A stretch of 64,000 bases of DNA from Stenotrophomonas maltophilia (GCF_001676385.1 NZ_LYVJ01000008.1:124001-188000), one strand, 5' to 3'; positions 1 through 10,098 are shown, counted from the stretch's first letter. Notes: a model not told the origin generated them from the sequence alone. Program-made: numbers and translations.

Positions 1-1044
1 GCTGCGGCTGCCGGCACGGCGCTGCTGTTGCCATTGATGCCAGACGTCCACCCAGATTTCCTTTTCATCCGCGCCCAGCTGCTGCCGCCAGCGCTCGGCA
101 TCGGCCCGAGTTTCAGCGTAGGCGGTGGTGGCCTGGAGCATCGCCAGCGGTGGCACCCCGTAGTCGGCGATGGCCGGGCGGCGCAGCTGCTGCCGCCGCG
201 GGCGGCTGAGCAGCTTGGGACCTTCCTCCAACTGGTTGTAGCCGCCGCCGATGTTGGCGTGCACGCCGGGCAGTGCGATTTCGGTGAACGGCGGCGCCAC
301 GCTGGTCAGCGGATAGTGCTCGCGGTGCTCGTCGCGCGCGACCAGCTGCACGACGTGCCCGGCGATGCCACGGCGCATGGCCAGCTGTGGCTGCTCATCG
401 GCGCGCCCGCCACTGATCGAGACCACGGTGTCGAACAGGCCGATGAAGCGCACCAGCGGCAGGGCAGGGGCAAAGTCCGCCGTGCAGGCCAGGCCGGATG
501 CCAGCAGCAGCTGTCGCCATCGCGTGCTGTCCCAGCCCTGCAGCTGGTTGGCGATATCCCTTGCGGCCGCAGCGCCGCGCGAATAGCCGAACAGATCCAG
601 CTGCACGCTGCGCAGCGGTTGCCGCCAGCGCGTGGCCAGTTCGGCCAGCGCGGCCGGCAGCAGTACCTGCAGCGCGCGTTGCACCTTCGCGTGCACACCG
701 CTGGCACCGATGCCGAAGGCCAGTCCGATCAGATCATCATCGGCACCGTCACGGGTGCCCACGCCTTCCACGTAGATCGACAGTGCGGGCGTGGCCATCG
801 TATCGCGGCGGCTGTCTGCATACGCCTGCTGCAGGCGCGCGATGTTGGTCAGGCCATTGTCATAGCTGCTGGTCAACCGGCTCTGGTAGGTCGAATCATC
901 ATCGGCGCGCAGCAGGGCCGGGCGCGGCTGCGGCGGTTGCGGGCGACCGCGGGCCAGGTTGTGTGCGTTGTTGCGGGTGCCGTCGAAGAACAGGCCGATC
1001 CGCAGCAAGCCGACATCTTCGTCCGTGTCCTGCGGTGGTGCCAT
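1..1044 (-). CDS. DUF2235 alpha/beta-hydrolase (Tle1-like phospholipase fold), partial at 3' end
   Basis: The gene runs off the left window edge; 348 codons are visible. The N-terminal region has the FFDGTRNN signature typical of DUF2235 (residues about 14-21). A serine-hydrolase nucleophile elbow, GYSRGAAAAR, follows near residue 155, and a later segment reads GVHANIGGGY. The DUF2235 family includes Tle1 phospholipase effectors of type VI secretion as well as uncharacterised hydrolases. I see no VgrG, PAAR or immunity gene on this side, so the effector role is inference. ATG at 1044 is preferred over ATG at 1050 because GGGGA lies 6 nt upstream of it. No signal peptide is visible. Confidence 0.8.
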   Translation of the reverse strand, partial: MAPPQDTDEDVGLLRIGLFFDGTRNNAHNLARGRPQPPQPRPALLRADDDSTYQSRLTSSYDNGLTNIARLQQAYADSRRDTMATPALSIYVEGVGTRDGADDDLIGLAFGIGASGVHAKVQRALQVLLPAALAELATRWRQPLRSVQLDLFGYSRGAAAARDIANQLQGWDSTRWRQLLLASGLACTADFAPALPLVRFIGLFDTVVSISGGRADEQPQLAMRRGIAGHVVQLVARDEHREHYPLTSVAPPFTEIALPGVHANIGGGYNQLEEGPKLLSRPRRQQLRRPAIADYGVPPLAMLQATTAYAETRADAERWRQQLGADEKEIWVDVWHQWQQQRRAGSRS

Positions 1045-1269
1045 GTGCATTCCCCGTCGTTGCCGCGTCAGGATGACGCGAAAGCGGTGTGTTGGCGAAG
1101 TGTAATGACGCTTTTTACCTGACTGAACGTAGCTGCGGTCGATCACAAATCCCAACTTTCATTCTGATCGCCTATTGAATTCACACGACCTGCGCAGGCC
1201 ATATTGCCAAACCCGGCAAACCGGGTCGTGCTGCATCAACGCTGTTCACATCATTCAAGGAGCGACGCA

Positions 1270-2523
1270 ATGTTGTCCAGATCGATTGGCAAAGCGGCAG
1301 GTGGCCTGGTGTTGGGTTTGTCGGTGGCAACCGCCGCGCAGGCGGCACCGTTGTTTGAACCTGTGACGATCATCAGCCGCGCCTCTGCAGGCAGTGAGCC
1401 GGCGTTGGGCAGGCTGCTGGCGGCACCGTCCACTGCGGCAGTGCAGGAAGTGCGTGTCGATGCGGCAGCCACTGCACAGCCGCAGCTGGAATTCGAGCTG
1501 CTCGGCCGGCGGGTGCAGGCAGTGCGCAGCAGGGTCGAGGCGCTGCCTGATGGTGGCAGCATCTGGTACGGCCAGTTCCGCTCGCCCTCGGACAGGCTGA
1601 CCGCCACCACCTCCAGTGGCCAGGATGATCCGGCCAATTCGTTGATCCTGGTGCGGTCGGGCAACACCCTCACCGGTTCGATCCGCAAGGACGGCAAGCT
1701 CTACCGGCTACGCCCGCTCGGCAACCGCCACGTGCTGGTCGAGGTGGACGAATCACGGATGCCGGCCGACCATCCTGCCGACTACAACCAGCTGCCGAAG
1801 ATCCCGGTGGCGGGAGACGATCGCATCGGAACCGCCCAGGCGTCTTCCGGCACGCCCGCTACCATCCGAGTACTGGTGGTCGCAACCAATGCCGCGGTGA
1901 CGGCCTACGGCGGCAACATGCAGTCGCTGGTGCAGCTGGCGGTGGCCGAGTCCAACCAGGGCTACACCAACAGCAATGTTGGCCTGACGCTGCAGCTGGC
2001 CGGTTACGAGACCACCAGCTACAGCGAATCGGGCAATTTCAGTACCGATCTGTCGCGTTTCCGGGGCACCAGCGACGGCTACATGGACAGCATCCACACC
2101 AGCCGCAACAGCACCGCAGCCGATGTCGGCGTGCTCCTGATCAACAACAGCGGCTACTGTGGCCTGGCTTCGGGCATCGGCTCAACGGCCTCCACGGCGT
2201 TCGCGGCGGTCTACTGGGACTGCGCGACCGGGTACTACTCCTTCGCCCACGAGATCGGCCACCTGCAGAGTGCGCGGCATGACATCGCCACCGACTCGAG
2301 CACCTCGCCCTATGCGTACGGCCATGGCTACCGTTATGAACCGGCCAGCGGCACTGGATGGCGCACGATCATGGCCTACAACTGCACCCGCAGTTGCCCG
2401 CGCCTGAACTACTGGTCCAATCCCAACATCAGCTACAACGGCATCCCGATGGGGAATGCCAGTACCGCTGACAACCAGCGCGTGCTGGTCAACACCAAGC
2501 ACACGATCGCCGCGTTCCGTTGA
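1270..2523 (+). CDS. Secreted peptidyl-Asp-type metalloendopeptidase (metzincin, M72-like)
   Basis: A 417-residue protein. It starts with a signal peptide (positive N-terminus, hydrophobic core GGLVLGLSVATAAQA, likely cleavage after residue 23-24). The zinc site HEIGHLQSARHD spans residues 327-338 (His327, Glu328, His331, His337), and a Met-turn IMAYNC lies at about residue 367. This is the metzincin pattern, but with Ser where many families have Gly. Length and layout fit the peptidyl-Asp metalloendopeptidases common in Stenotrophomonas; the long N-terminal half is probably a propeptide. The ATG at 1270 follows AAGGAG (1258-1263) and is preferred over an upstream in-frame codon. It is probably exported and cleaves proteins outside the cell. 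Confidence 0.85.
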   Translation: MLSRSIGKAAGGLVLGLSVATAAQAAPLFEPVTIISRASAGSEPALGRLLAAPSTAAVQEVRVDAAATAQPQLEFELLGRRVQAVRSRVEALPDGGSIWYGQFRSPSDRLTATTSSGQDDPANSLILVRSGNTLTGSIRKDGKLYRLRPLGNRHVLVEVDESRMPADHPADYNQLPKIPVAGDDRIGTAQASSGTPATIRVLVVATNAAVTAYGGNMQSLVQLAVAESNQGYTNSNVGLTLQLAGYETTSYSESGNFSTDLSRFRGTSDGYMDSIHTSRNSTAADVGVLLINNSGYCGLASGIGSTASTAFAAVYWDCATGYYSFAHEIGHLQSARHDIATDSSTSPYAYGHGYRYEPASGTGWRTIMAYNCTRSCPRLNYWSNPNISYNGIPMGNASTADNQRVLVNTKHTIAAFR

Positions 2524-2532
2524 TCCCGCGGC

Positions 2533-2561
2533 ATCCGCGGCCGCGATGCGCGGCCGCGGAT
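2533..2561. terminator. Hairpin between convergent genes
   Basis: A perfect 13-bp GC-rich inverted repeat with a 3-nt ATG loop lies between the convergent protease and lpxH stop codons. There is no U-tract on either strand, so terminator function is inferred from position and stem strength. Confidence 0.5.
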
Positions 2562-2576
2562 CTCAACCCGGCATCA

Positions 2577-3323
2577 TCACGCGCGGGGAAGCGTTTCCAG
2601 CGACCAGCCGTTGGCGTCGACTCGCAGCACGGACCCCTGTTCGTACCAGTCGCCCAGCACGATGCGGGTACAGCCGCGGCCACCGGCCTGCAGGGTGTGG
2701 ATCGCCGGGCGGTGGGTATGGCCGTGGATCATGGTATCCACGCCGTGGCGCACGAAGGTCGCATCGACTTCGGCCGGGGCCACGTCGGTGACGGTCTCGA
2801 ACTGGGCCCGGTCGCCCTGTTTCATTTCCGACTGGCGGGCCTGGCTGGCTTCGCGCGCCTTCTGCGCGAACGCGATGCGTGCGGCCAGCGGCTGCGACAG
2901 GAACTGCGCCTGGAACGCCGGGTCGCGTGTCTGCGCGCGGAACTGCTGGTAGGGAATGTCGTCGGTGCACAACAGGTCGCCGTGCTGCAGCAGCACCGGG
3001 CGGCCATACAGTTCGATCACGCAGGGGTCAGGCAGGATGCGCAGCCCGGCGCGGCGCGCATAGTCTTCACCGAGGAGGAAGTCGCGGTTGCCGCGGATGA
3101 AGTACACCGGCACGCCGCTGCCGGACAGTACCTTCAGCGCATCGGCCACTGCATCGGCGGCGGGCGACGGGGTATCGTCACCGATCCAGGCCTCGAACAG
3201 GTCGCCGAGGATGTACAGCGCATCGGCGCCGGGCGCCTGCTCGCGCAGGAAGCGCAGGAACAGGTCGGTGATCTCCGGACGGCTGGGGTCCAGGTGCAGG
3301 TCTGAAATGAACAGCGTGGTCAT
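2577..3323 (-). CDS. lpxH: UDP-2,3-diacylglucosamine diphosphatase LpxH
   Basis: A 248-residue calcineurin-like metallophosphoesterase. It hydrolyses UDP-2,3-diacylglucosamine to lipid X, the fourth step of lipid A synthesis at the inner membrane. Visible motifs are ISDLHLD (residues 6-12), [11 protein letters not shown] (40-50), RGNRD (about 80), a [10 protein letters not shown] block and the C-terminal GHTHRP, together forming the two-metal site. Length matches E. coli LpxH (240). ATG at 3323. It is convergent with the protease gene, and the next gene upstream on the same strand is separated by a palindromic repeat. Confidence 0.95.
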   Translation of the reverse strand: MTTLFISDLHLDPSRPEITDLFLRFLREQAPGADALYILGDLFEAWIGDDTPSPAADAVADALKVLSGSGVPVYFIRGNRDFLLGEDYARRAGLRILPDPCVIELYGRPVLLQHGDLLCTDDIPYQQFRAQTRDPAFQAQFLSQPLAARIAFAQKAREASQARQSEMKQGDRAQFETVTDVAPAEVDATFVRHGVDTMIHGHTHRPAIHTLQAGGRGCTRIVLGDWYEQGSVLRVDANGWSLETLPRA

Positions 3324-3371
3324 GGCCGCATTCTAGGCCATCAACGATGGCGGTAGCGCCGTCGGCATGAT

Positions 3372-3412
3372 GGGGTCAGATCCCTTTCCCGAAGGAAAGG
3401 ATCTTGGCCCCG
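3372..3412. repeat. Palindromic 40-nt repeat, copy 1 of 3 (GGGGTCAGATCC family)
   Basis: GGGGTCAGATCCCTTTCC, a CGAA loop, then the near-complement GGAAAGGATCTTGGCCCC. This is the most diverged of three copies (others at 10099 and 56745). It lies between lpxH and the PAP2 gene and could also act as a transcription stop. Confidence 0.75.
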
Positions 3413-3415
3413 GGG

Positions 3416-3955
3416 CTACACCGGCAGCGGCAGCCAGGCCAGGCTCGCCGACGCCAGCAGGGCGGCGATGCCGGTGGCGGCCAGTACATCGCTGGGATAA
3501 TGCAGGCCGAGCACGACACGCGACAGCGCGACGCCCAGCGTGAAAGGCACCAGCAGCGGTGCCAGCCACGGATAGTAGGCCAGCGCCACGATGGTGAACG
3601 ACACCGCGTGCAACGTGTGGCCGGAGGGGAAGCTGAACTCGTCCAGCGGTGCGACCCAGGCGCGGATGCGCAGATCGGCTGCATACGGCCGCGGCCGCCG
3701 GGTCCAGCGCTTGAGGCCCTTGTACAGCAGCAGGGCCGCAAGGCCGGTAGCCGCCATGTGCACCGAGGCGCGCAGGCCATCAAAGCCGTCGAGCACGACC
3801 AGGGCACCCATCAGTACGTACCAGAGCACGCCATCACCCAGCCGGCTGATGGCCGCGAACACGCGGCGCACGCGACGGCGGCGGCAGTAGTGATTCGCGC
3901 GGCGGCACAACCGGGCTTCGCGCCCGGACAGCAGTTCAAGCGGCGTGGTGCGCAT
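3416..3955 (-). CDS. PAP2-superfamily membrane phosphatase
   Basis: A 179-residue integral membrane protein with the three-part acid phosphatase signature: K-x6-RPRP (about residues 80-88), PSGHTLH (about 111) and SRVVLGLHYPSD (about 150-161). This family removes phosphate from lipid phosphates such as undecaprenyl diphosphate or phosphatidic acid. At least four hydrophobic spans are visible. The start at 3955 overlaps the end of the upstream glycosyltransferase by 20 nt, so the two are co-transcribed and probably translationally coupled. The substrate is unknown; a role in lipid-linked sugar recycling is inference from the pairing. Confidence 0.85.
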   Translation of the reverse strand: MRTTPLELLSGREARLCRRANHYCRRRRVRRVFAAISRLGDGVLWYVLMGALVVLDGFDGLRASVHMAATGLAALLLYKGLKRWTRRPRPYAADLRIRAWVAPLDEFSFPSGHTLHAVSFTIVALAYYPWLAPLLVPFTLGVALSRVVLGLHYPSDVLAATGIAALLASASLAWLPLPV

Positions 3956-5081
3956 GGCCGCTCCTCCGCGACTGCGCCAGTTCGGCCAGCAGCGCATCGA
4001 ACTCAGCCACCACCTGCTGTGGATGCAGGCGCTTCATTGCTCGAGCGGCATTGCTGCCCAGTGCGCGGCGCTGCGCGTCATCGGCGGCCAGCTGCACGGC
4101 CGCTTCGATGAACTGCTCGTCGCTGTCCACCGCCGCGCCGTTCTCGCCATTGCGGAGGTACTCGCGGGCCGCGCCGTAATCGAAGGCGACGGTGGCCACG
4201 CCGCTGGCCATGCTTTCCAGGGTCACGTTGCCGAAGGTCTCGCTGCGGCTGGGGAACAGGAACAGGTCGCCGCTGGCGAAGTGCCGGGCAAGCGCATCGC
4301 CGCGCTGGATGCCGCAGAAAATGAAATCGGGATTTTCGTGGGCCAGCTTGTCACGAGCCGGGCCATCGCCGACCCAGACGAAGCGTGCCTTCGGCCGGAT
4401 CTGCTGCAACCGGCGGAACGCCTTCACTGCCAGCCCAAGGTTCTTTTCCGCAGCGATGCGGCCAACGTAGATCGCCACCAGTCCGTTGCCATCCACGCCC
4501 CATTCCTCGCGCAGCACCGGATCGCGCCGGCCCGGGTCGAACTGCTGGCTGTCAACGGCCCGCGCCAGCAGGCGCACGCGTTCGAATCCCTGGTCGCCAA
4601 GGAACTGCTGCAGCTCGCGGGTTGGCACCAGGGTTGCATCGGCCTGGTTGTGGAAGCGGCGCATCCAGCGCATCGCGGCCGCCTGCAGCCAGGCCACGCC
4701 GTAGTCGGGCAGGTATTCGTCGAAGCGGGTGTGGAAGCCGCTTGCCACCGGGATGCCAAGGCGGTGCGCGGTGCGTAGCGCCGACCAGCCCAGCGGGCCT
4801 TCGGTAGCGACGTAAACCGCATCCGGGCGCTGCTGTTGCCAGTGGCGGCCGAGCCGGATCGGAGCGGGCAGGCCGAAGCGCAGGCCGGGATAACGTGGCA
4901 ACGCGGCGCCCGGAACCAGCAGGGTCCCTTGGCCCGGATCCAGTCCTTCGCTGGCCTGGCGTGGCCGGATGAGGTCGACGTCATGGCCGCACGCACGCAG
5001 TCCCTGTTCCAACCCCTGCACAGTGAGGGCGACGCCGTTCACTTCCGGCGGATAGGTCTCGGTGACGATGGCATAGCGCAT
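3936..5081 (-). CDS. GT4 family glycosyltransferase
   Basis: A 381-residue GT-B fold protein beginning MRYAIVTETYPPEVNGVA, typical of the N-terminal Rossmann domain of GT4 enzymes. The C-terminal domain has VGRIAAEKN (about 213) and the nucleotide-sugar motif SRSETFGNVTLESMASG (about 285-301), an E-x7-E pattern. Related enzymes transfer hexoses to lipids (diacylglycerol glucosyl- or mannosyltransferases). The start is chosen at the conserved MRYAIV, since upstream in-frame codons encode no family sequence. It overlaps the PAP2 gene, suggesting joint action on a membrane lipid. The acceptor cannot be read from sequence. Confidence 0.87.
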   Translation of the reverse strand: MRYAIVTETYPPEVNGVALTVQGLEQGLRACGHDVDLIRPRQASEGLDPGQGTLLVPGAALPRYPGLRFGLPAPIRLGRHWQQQRPDAVYVATEGPLGWSALRTAHRLGIPVASGFHTRFDEYLPDYGVAWLQAAAMRWMRRFHNQADATLVPTRELQQFLGDQGFERVRLLARAVDSQQFDPGRRDPVLREEWGVDGNGLVAIYVGRIAAEKNLGLAVKAFRRLQQIRPKARFVWVGDGPARDKLAHENPDFIFCGIQRGDALARHFASGDLFLFPSRSETFGNVTLESMASGVATVAFDYGAAREYLRNGENGAAVDSDEQFIEAAVQLAADDAQRRALGSNAARAMKRLHPQQVVAEFDALLAELAQSRRSGHAHHAA

Positions 5082-5193
5082 GGCGGGCCTCCCGGTTTCC
5101 GGCATGCTCGGGTTTGGCGATGTAGCCGATATGACCGCTTTGCGACCGTCACATGACGGTGGCGGCGGCCGCCCCATGGGCGCTGCGGCCAGG

Positions 5194-5220
5194 AAAAACC
5201 ACGGCCCCGAAGGGCCGTGG
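5194..5220 (-). terminator. Rho-independent terminator of the TonB receptor gene
   Basis: CCACGGCCC, a TTCG tetraloop on the minus strand, GGGCCGTGG and then TTTTT. It lies 31 nt beyond the receptor stop codon. Confidence 0.85.
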
Positions 5221-5250
5221 TGGGGGTGCCTCAAATCACAGCGTGATGGA

Positions 5251-8171
5251 TCAGAAGCGCTGCTGGTACTTCATGTAGACGAAGCGGCCGATGTCGTAGC
5301 CACCGTAGTACGAGAAGGCCGAGTTCGGCTTGCTGTACATGACCGGGCCGTACTTCTCGAACACGTTGTTGGCACCGACCGAGACGGTTGCATCCCACGG
5401 CAGCGAGTAACGGACCTGCACGTCGTGGAAGGTGACCGCGCCGCGCTCGTTGTAGTTGCGCGATCCCTTGTACCACGGTGCATATACGCCCGGATCCGAG
5501 CACTCGTCCGGGTACAGCGCGATGTTCGAGCAGGTTTCCTTCACGCCCGAATAGTAACGCGCGGTCCAGCTCGCGCCGAAGTTGCCCCGCTCGTAGCCCA
5601 GCACCAGGTTGGAACGGACACGGAAGGCGCTGCCGATGCCGTTGGTGACGATCGGGACGATCGAGCTGTCGTTGGAAGTGCGGTAGGTCGCACTGGACAC
5701 ATAGGTGGTGGCCGAGTTCACGTTGAACTTGCCGAACCGGGTGTCCAGACGGTAGCTCACATCCAGGTCGTAGCCTTCGGTTTCCATGAAGCCCGCATTG
5801 CGGTTGCCGAACTTCAGGTTGGTCACGATGCCGGTCACCGGGTCACGCTGGAAGCGCGAGCAGCGCGCCTCGATGCCCGACTCGTAGCAGTCCTGCAGGA
5901 TCTGGGTCGGCGTATCAGCGATGATCGTGTTGTCGATGCGGATCTTCCACCAGTCCAGCGAGGCGTTGAACCCCTGGATGAAGCTCGGGCTCCAGACCAG
6001 GCCCAGGGTCTTGCTGGTCGAGGTTTCCGGCGTCAGCAGCGGATTCGATCCGGAGGTGAACGGCACCGGAGTCGCGTCGGTTGCCGTGTTCACCGGGGTG
6101 CCGCCCTGGCGCAGCTGGCGGAAGGTATCCGCATTGGCGATGTCACGCGCGCAACGTGCACGGACTTCCGCGCTGGAGGCCGAGGAACCGAAACGGGTAT
6201 CGCACGGATCGCTGAACTGCGCGAAGGTCTCCGAACCACCACCGAACAGGTCGCTGATGGTCGGTGCGCGGAAGCCCTCGGCCCAGGTGCCACGCACCAT
6301 CAGCGAGTCGATCGGCTTCCACTTGAAGCCGAACTTGCTGTTGAGCGTGTTGCCGAAGGTGTTGTAGTCCGAGAAGCGGGTGGCGCCATTGAAGCTCAGT
6401 TCCTTCGCGCCCGGGAGGTCGGCCAGCACGGGAACGTTCACTTCCAGGTAGGCTTCGTTGACGGTGTAGTCGCCGCCGGTCGGGCCAGCGGCCAGGTTGG
6501 TGGTAGCGCCGGTCCGGGCCAGGGCATCCGGGGTGTACTTGCCTTCTTCCTTGCGGCTTTCCACGCCGAAGGCGAAGCCGAGGTCGCCGGCCGGCAGGGT
6601 CACGATGCTGCCGGCGATGTTGGCGAAGAAGTTCTTGGAAGTCGTGCGGCCCTTGGTGACCTCTTCCGGGAACAGCCACGCCTGCAGTTCTTCGTTGCCG
6701 TACAGGCCATCGGCAGCCGTCGTGCCATAGGGGACCAGCGGGTTCCACGGCTTGCAGACGTCGTAGGAGATCGGGGCAGCGGCGGTGCCGCACTGTACCT
6801 TCCCGGTGGCGGCGTTGTAGAAGGACGGGCCTACGCCGGCCGCGACGCGTGCCTTGTGCAGGTTGCCGGTTGCCACCGACTCCAGTTCATTGCGGTTGTA
6901 CTGGTAGCCCACTTCCCAGTCGAAGTAGCGTTCGCCGATCTCGAACGAACCATCGAACGACGCCACCGCGCGGTAGGTCTTCAGCTCGCTGGTGGTCACG
7001 CGCGGCACTTCCCAGGTACGGCGGTTCCAGGCCACGGCGGTCGGGTTGGCATAACCGTGCTGGCGGCCGAATGGGTTGAAGTAGCTGTCGATCGACATCG
7101 AGCCGACACCGGCGGTGCTCGACTGCAGCGGGTAGCCCGCGATCTGGCGGGTGGACTCACGCTGGTTGTAGCCCAGCTCGGTGCGGAAGTTGACGTTGTC
7201 GGTGATCTTGAACCGGCCGTCGAAGTAGACCGAGTCGCGCTTGACCGGGTACATCACGTGCATCTGGTCGTTGGCGTTGCTCACGTCACCGGTGAAGGGC
7301 GTGGTATTGGTGAGGTGGTAGTTGGCCGGGTTGGTCGGGTCCGTGCCGCGGTTGAGGGAGTAGCCGCAGCCAGCAGTGGCGGTACAGCCCGGGCCGCGCA
7401 GGCCCGTGAACTGGCCGTACTGGCTGATCGTGGTCCAGTTGCTGGTGTCGTTCGGATGGCGATCGGTCATGCCGTACTGGCTGAAGCCGCGATCACGCGC
7501 CCACACGCCCTTCTCTTCGGCATGCTCGGCCGACAGGGTCAGCGACACGCGCTCGTTGCTCCAGCCGGCGACCACATCGAAGCGGTCGCGTGCACCGTCG
7601 CCCTGGCTGTACTGGCCGTGGTAGACGTTGGCGGTCACACCGGTGACATTGGAACGGGTGATGATGTTCACCACGCCGGCCATGGCGTCGGAGCCGTAGA
7701 TCGCAGAGGCGCCGTCCTTCAGCACCTCGATGCGCTCCACGGCAGACACCGGCAGCGAGGAGATGTCCTGGTAGCCGGACGTGCTGATGCCCAGGCGCTT
7801 GCCGTTGACCAGCACCAGCGTGCGCTGCGTGCCCAGGTTGCGCATGTCGATGTACGTACCGCCTGCGTTTTCACCCGCGGTCAGCGCATTGGCGCGGCTG
7901 ATGGCCGGGCTGCCCATCGCGGTGACGTTCTGCAGGATGTCCGCAACCGAGCTGAAGCCCTGCTTTTCAATGTCATTGCGGCTGATCGCGAACACCGGCT
8001 GGGCGGTTTCCACTCTACCTGGCGGATGCGCGAGCCGGTGATCTCGATGCGGTCGAGGTTGGTGGGAGTGGTGCTGCTGCCGTCCTGGGCAAACGCGGGC
8101 AGCGCGGCCAGCGCTGCGGTGGTAGCAAGGGCGTAGCGGATGGCCTGCCCCAGGTTGGTGCGTGAAGTCAT
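5251..8171 (-). CDS. TonB-dependent outer-membrane receptor (single-base frameshift near 8013)
   Basis: Read across the break this gives about 973 residues: signal peptide (MTSRTNLGQAIRYALATTAA..., cleavage near AFAQ), a TonB-box-like RIEITGSRI, plug domain (VFAISRNDIEKQGF through LKDGASAIYGSDAMAGVVNI), then a beta-barrel ending in the aromatic KYQQRF. The first 55 or so codons from ATG 8171 are in one frame and the rest in another. Restoring one C in the plus-strand CCAC^TCTACC near 8013 yields GSRIRQVEVETAQPV, the usual family sequence. The substrate is unknown. A polypurine GAGAGAGAGAG stretch precedes the start. It ends at a strong terminator and stands alone. Confidence 0.85.
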
Positions 8172-8379
8172 GGCGAGCTCTCTCTCTCTCGGGTCGTGCA
8201 GAAGACGCCAAAGGGGGCGTCGAACGGGCCAGCAGGGTCAATGACCGAGCCAGCGACCCGATAGTAGTCTCGTTGGTTAATTCCCTGTAAAGAGCTCGTA
8301 TCAATTCATGTCACAAGGCATCGCGAATCTTCACAAAATGTGAACAGAAGCAGAGGCTTACGGTTCGGTCGCGATCAAG

Positions 8380-8421
8380 TTGGCGGCTTTTTATGCTGCA
8401 ATGCAGCACGAAAAGCCGCCA
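8380..8421. repeat. Long inverted repeat between ppx and the TonB receptor
   Basis: TTGGCGGCTTTT and AAAAGCCGCCAA form the outer arms. TGCTGCA/TGCAGCA form the inner arms after a small TA/CG internal mismatch. It is the only structure I see in the 318-nt gap 8172-8489 and lies 69 nt past the ppx stop, so it may end the pho/ppk transcript. No U-tract follows on the minus strand. Confidence 0.55.
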
Positions 8422-8489
8422 AACTGCGCAAAGTGGCCACGCGAAATGCGTCACGTTGAGGCTGCATTGCGCAGCGCGGAGGCGCGTAT

Positions 8490-10016
8490 TCAGGCCACGA
8501 ACGGCCGGAACTGGATACCCAGCCCGGCGATGCCGTCGGTCTCGCCGATCAGGTCGGCACGCAGCAACGGCCGGGCGTCGATGAAGGCCTGCGGGACGAT
8601 CAGCGACAGGCGGTTGTCATCGGCGGTCAGTTCCAGTGCCGGTAACGGGGCGTCCTCATGGGCACGATTGAGCAGCACGGCCAGGCGCAGCAGGGCGGCC
8701 AGCCGGCGCGCGGTCAGCAACAGGCGCTCGGGCAGGGCGTCGAAGGCCGTCTTGGGCACGTTGCGGCGGTGGCTGCGTACCAGCGCGGCCAGCATCTGCT
8801 GCTCCTGCCGCGAAAAGCCGGAGATGTCCGAATGCTCCAGCACGTAGCTGCCATGCACGTGGTAACCGCTGTGCGCGATCATCAGGCCCAGTTCGTGCAG
8901 GCGCGCGGCCCAGCCGAGCATGCGCGCGTCGTCGGCATCGAGCTTCCATTGCTCCTGCACCTGTTCCAGCAGCGACAGCGCTGTCTCCTGCACGCGGTCA
9001 GCCTGTACGGTATCAATGCCGTAGCGCTGGGTCAGCGCGGCCACCGATTCGTCACGCGGATCGTTCTCGCCGGCGCGGCCGAGGATGTCGTAGAGGATGC
9101 CTTCACGCATCGCCGCCTTGCTGACCAGCAGCTTCTGCAGGCCCAGCGCCTGGAACGCGGCCTCCAGCACCAGGATGCCGCCGGCGATGATCGGGCGGCG
9201 GTCACTGGACAGGCCCGGCAACTGGATATCGTCGATCTTCTTCGCCTTCAGCAGTTCGTCGCGCAACTGGGGCAGGGCCTCGGCAGTGATCGCGCCCTTG
9301 CTCAGTTTCATCGTCGCGCAGATCTCACTGATCGCCTTGTGCGTGCCCGACGAACCCAGCGCCTCCTGCCAGCCCAGCGCGCGGTACTTGCTGGCGAAGG
9401 GCTGGAACTCGCGACCGATCTCGGCCAGTGCGTCCTTCCAGCGCTTCTTGCTCAGCTTGCCGCCCGGGAAGAAGCGGCGGGTACTGGCGATGCACCCGGC
9501 CTGCAGGCTCTCGCGCTCCAGTGTCTGCATGCCCATGCCGATGATGAATTCGGTCGAGCCGCCCCCGATGTCGATCACCAGGCGCCGCTGGCCGGGCTTG
9601 GGCGGCTGCGCATGGGCAACGCCGAGGTAGATCAGGCGGGCTTCTTCGCGGCCGCTGACCACCTCGATGGCATGGCCGAGCGCGGTTTCGGCCGGGACCA
9701 GGAACGACTGAGGGGAACGCAGCTGGCGCACGGTGTTGGTGGCCAGCGCGCGTACCCGGTGCGCCGGTACGTTGCGGATACGCTGGCCGAAGCGTGCCAG
9801 GCACTCCAGCGCGCGTTGCCGGGCTGCGGAGGAGAGGCCGCCCTTTCCATCCAGGCCATCGGCCATCCGCACCGTTTCGCGCAGCCGGTCGATCACCCGC
9901 AGCTGGCCGAGCGTATAGCGCGCGATGACCATGTGGAAACTGTTGGAGCCAAGGTCGATGGCGGCCAGCAGGTCGCCATCCTGCAATGCGGGCGGAGTCG
10001 TGGTGGTATGCGGCAT
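8490..10016 (-). CDS. ppx: Exopolyphosphatase Ppx/GppA
   Basis: A 508-residue ASKHA-fold enzyme that removes terminal phosphate from inorganic polyphosphate and possibly pppGpp. The N-terminal phosphate loop LLAAIDLGSNSFHMVIAR (residues 16-33) and the second loop VIDIGGGSTEFIIG (about 145-158) are intact. The C-terminal HD-like domain includes LHELGLMIAHSGYHVHG. It is the last gene of a phoB-phoR-ppk-ppx series on the minus strand, 199 nt after ppk, with palindromic repeats in that gap. Having synthesis and breakdown of polyphosphate next to the phosphate sensor suggests joint control under phosphate limitation. Confidence 0.95.
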   Translation of the reverse strand: MPHTTTTPPALQDGDLLAAIDLGSNSFHMVIARYTLGQLRVIDRLRETVRMADGLDGKGGLSSAARQRALECLARFGQRIRNVPAHRVRALATNTVRQLRSPQSFLVPAETALGHAIEVVSGREEARLIYLGVAHAQPPKPGQRRLVIDIGGGSTEFIIGMGMQTLERESLQAGCIASTRRFFPGGKLSKKRWKDALAEIGREFQPFASKYRALGWQEALGSSGTHKAISEICATMKLSKGAITAEALPQLRDELLKAKKIDDIQLPGLSSDRRPIIAGGILVLEAAFQALGLQKLLVSKAAMREGILYDILGRAGENDPRDESVAALTQRYGIDTVQADRVQETALSLLEQVQEQWKLDADDARMLGWAARLHELGLMIAHSGYHVHGSYVLEHSDISGFSRQEQQMLAALVRSHRRNVPKTAFDALPERLLLTARRLAALLRLAVLLNRAHEDAPLPALELTADDNRLSLIVPQAFIDARPLLRADLIGETDGIAGLGIQFRPFVA

Positions 10017-10098
10017 GGGCGAATGTTAGCCGAAGGGGCGGTGTGCTCGTCACCGCGCGGCCTTCAGATTTTGGAAGGGGCGTGCAGCAGGATTGCAG

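Noticed and set aside
5080-8136. 1018-codon plus-strand open frame
   Set aside because: Shadow of the TonB receptor gene, with no recognisable domain.
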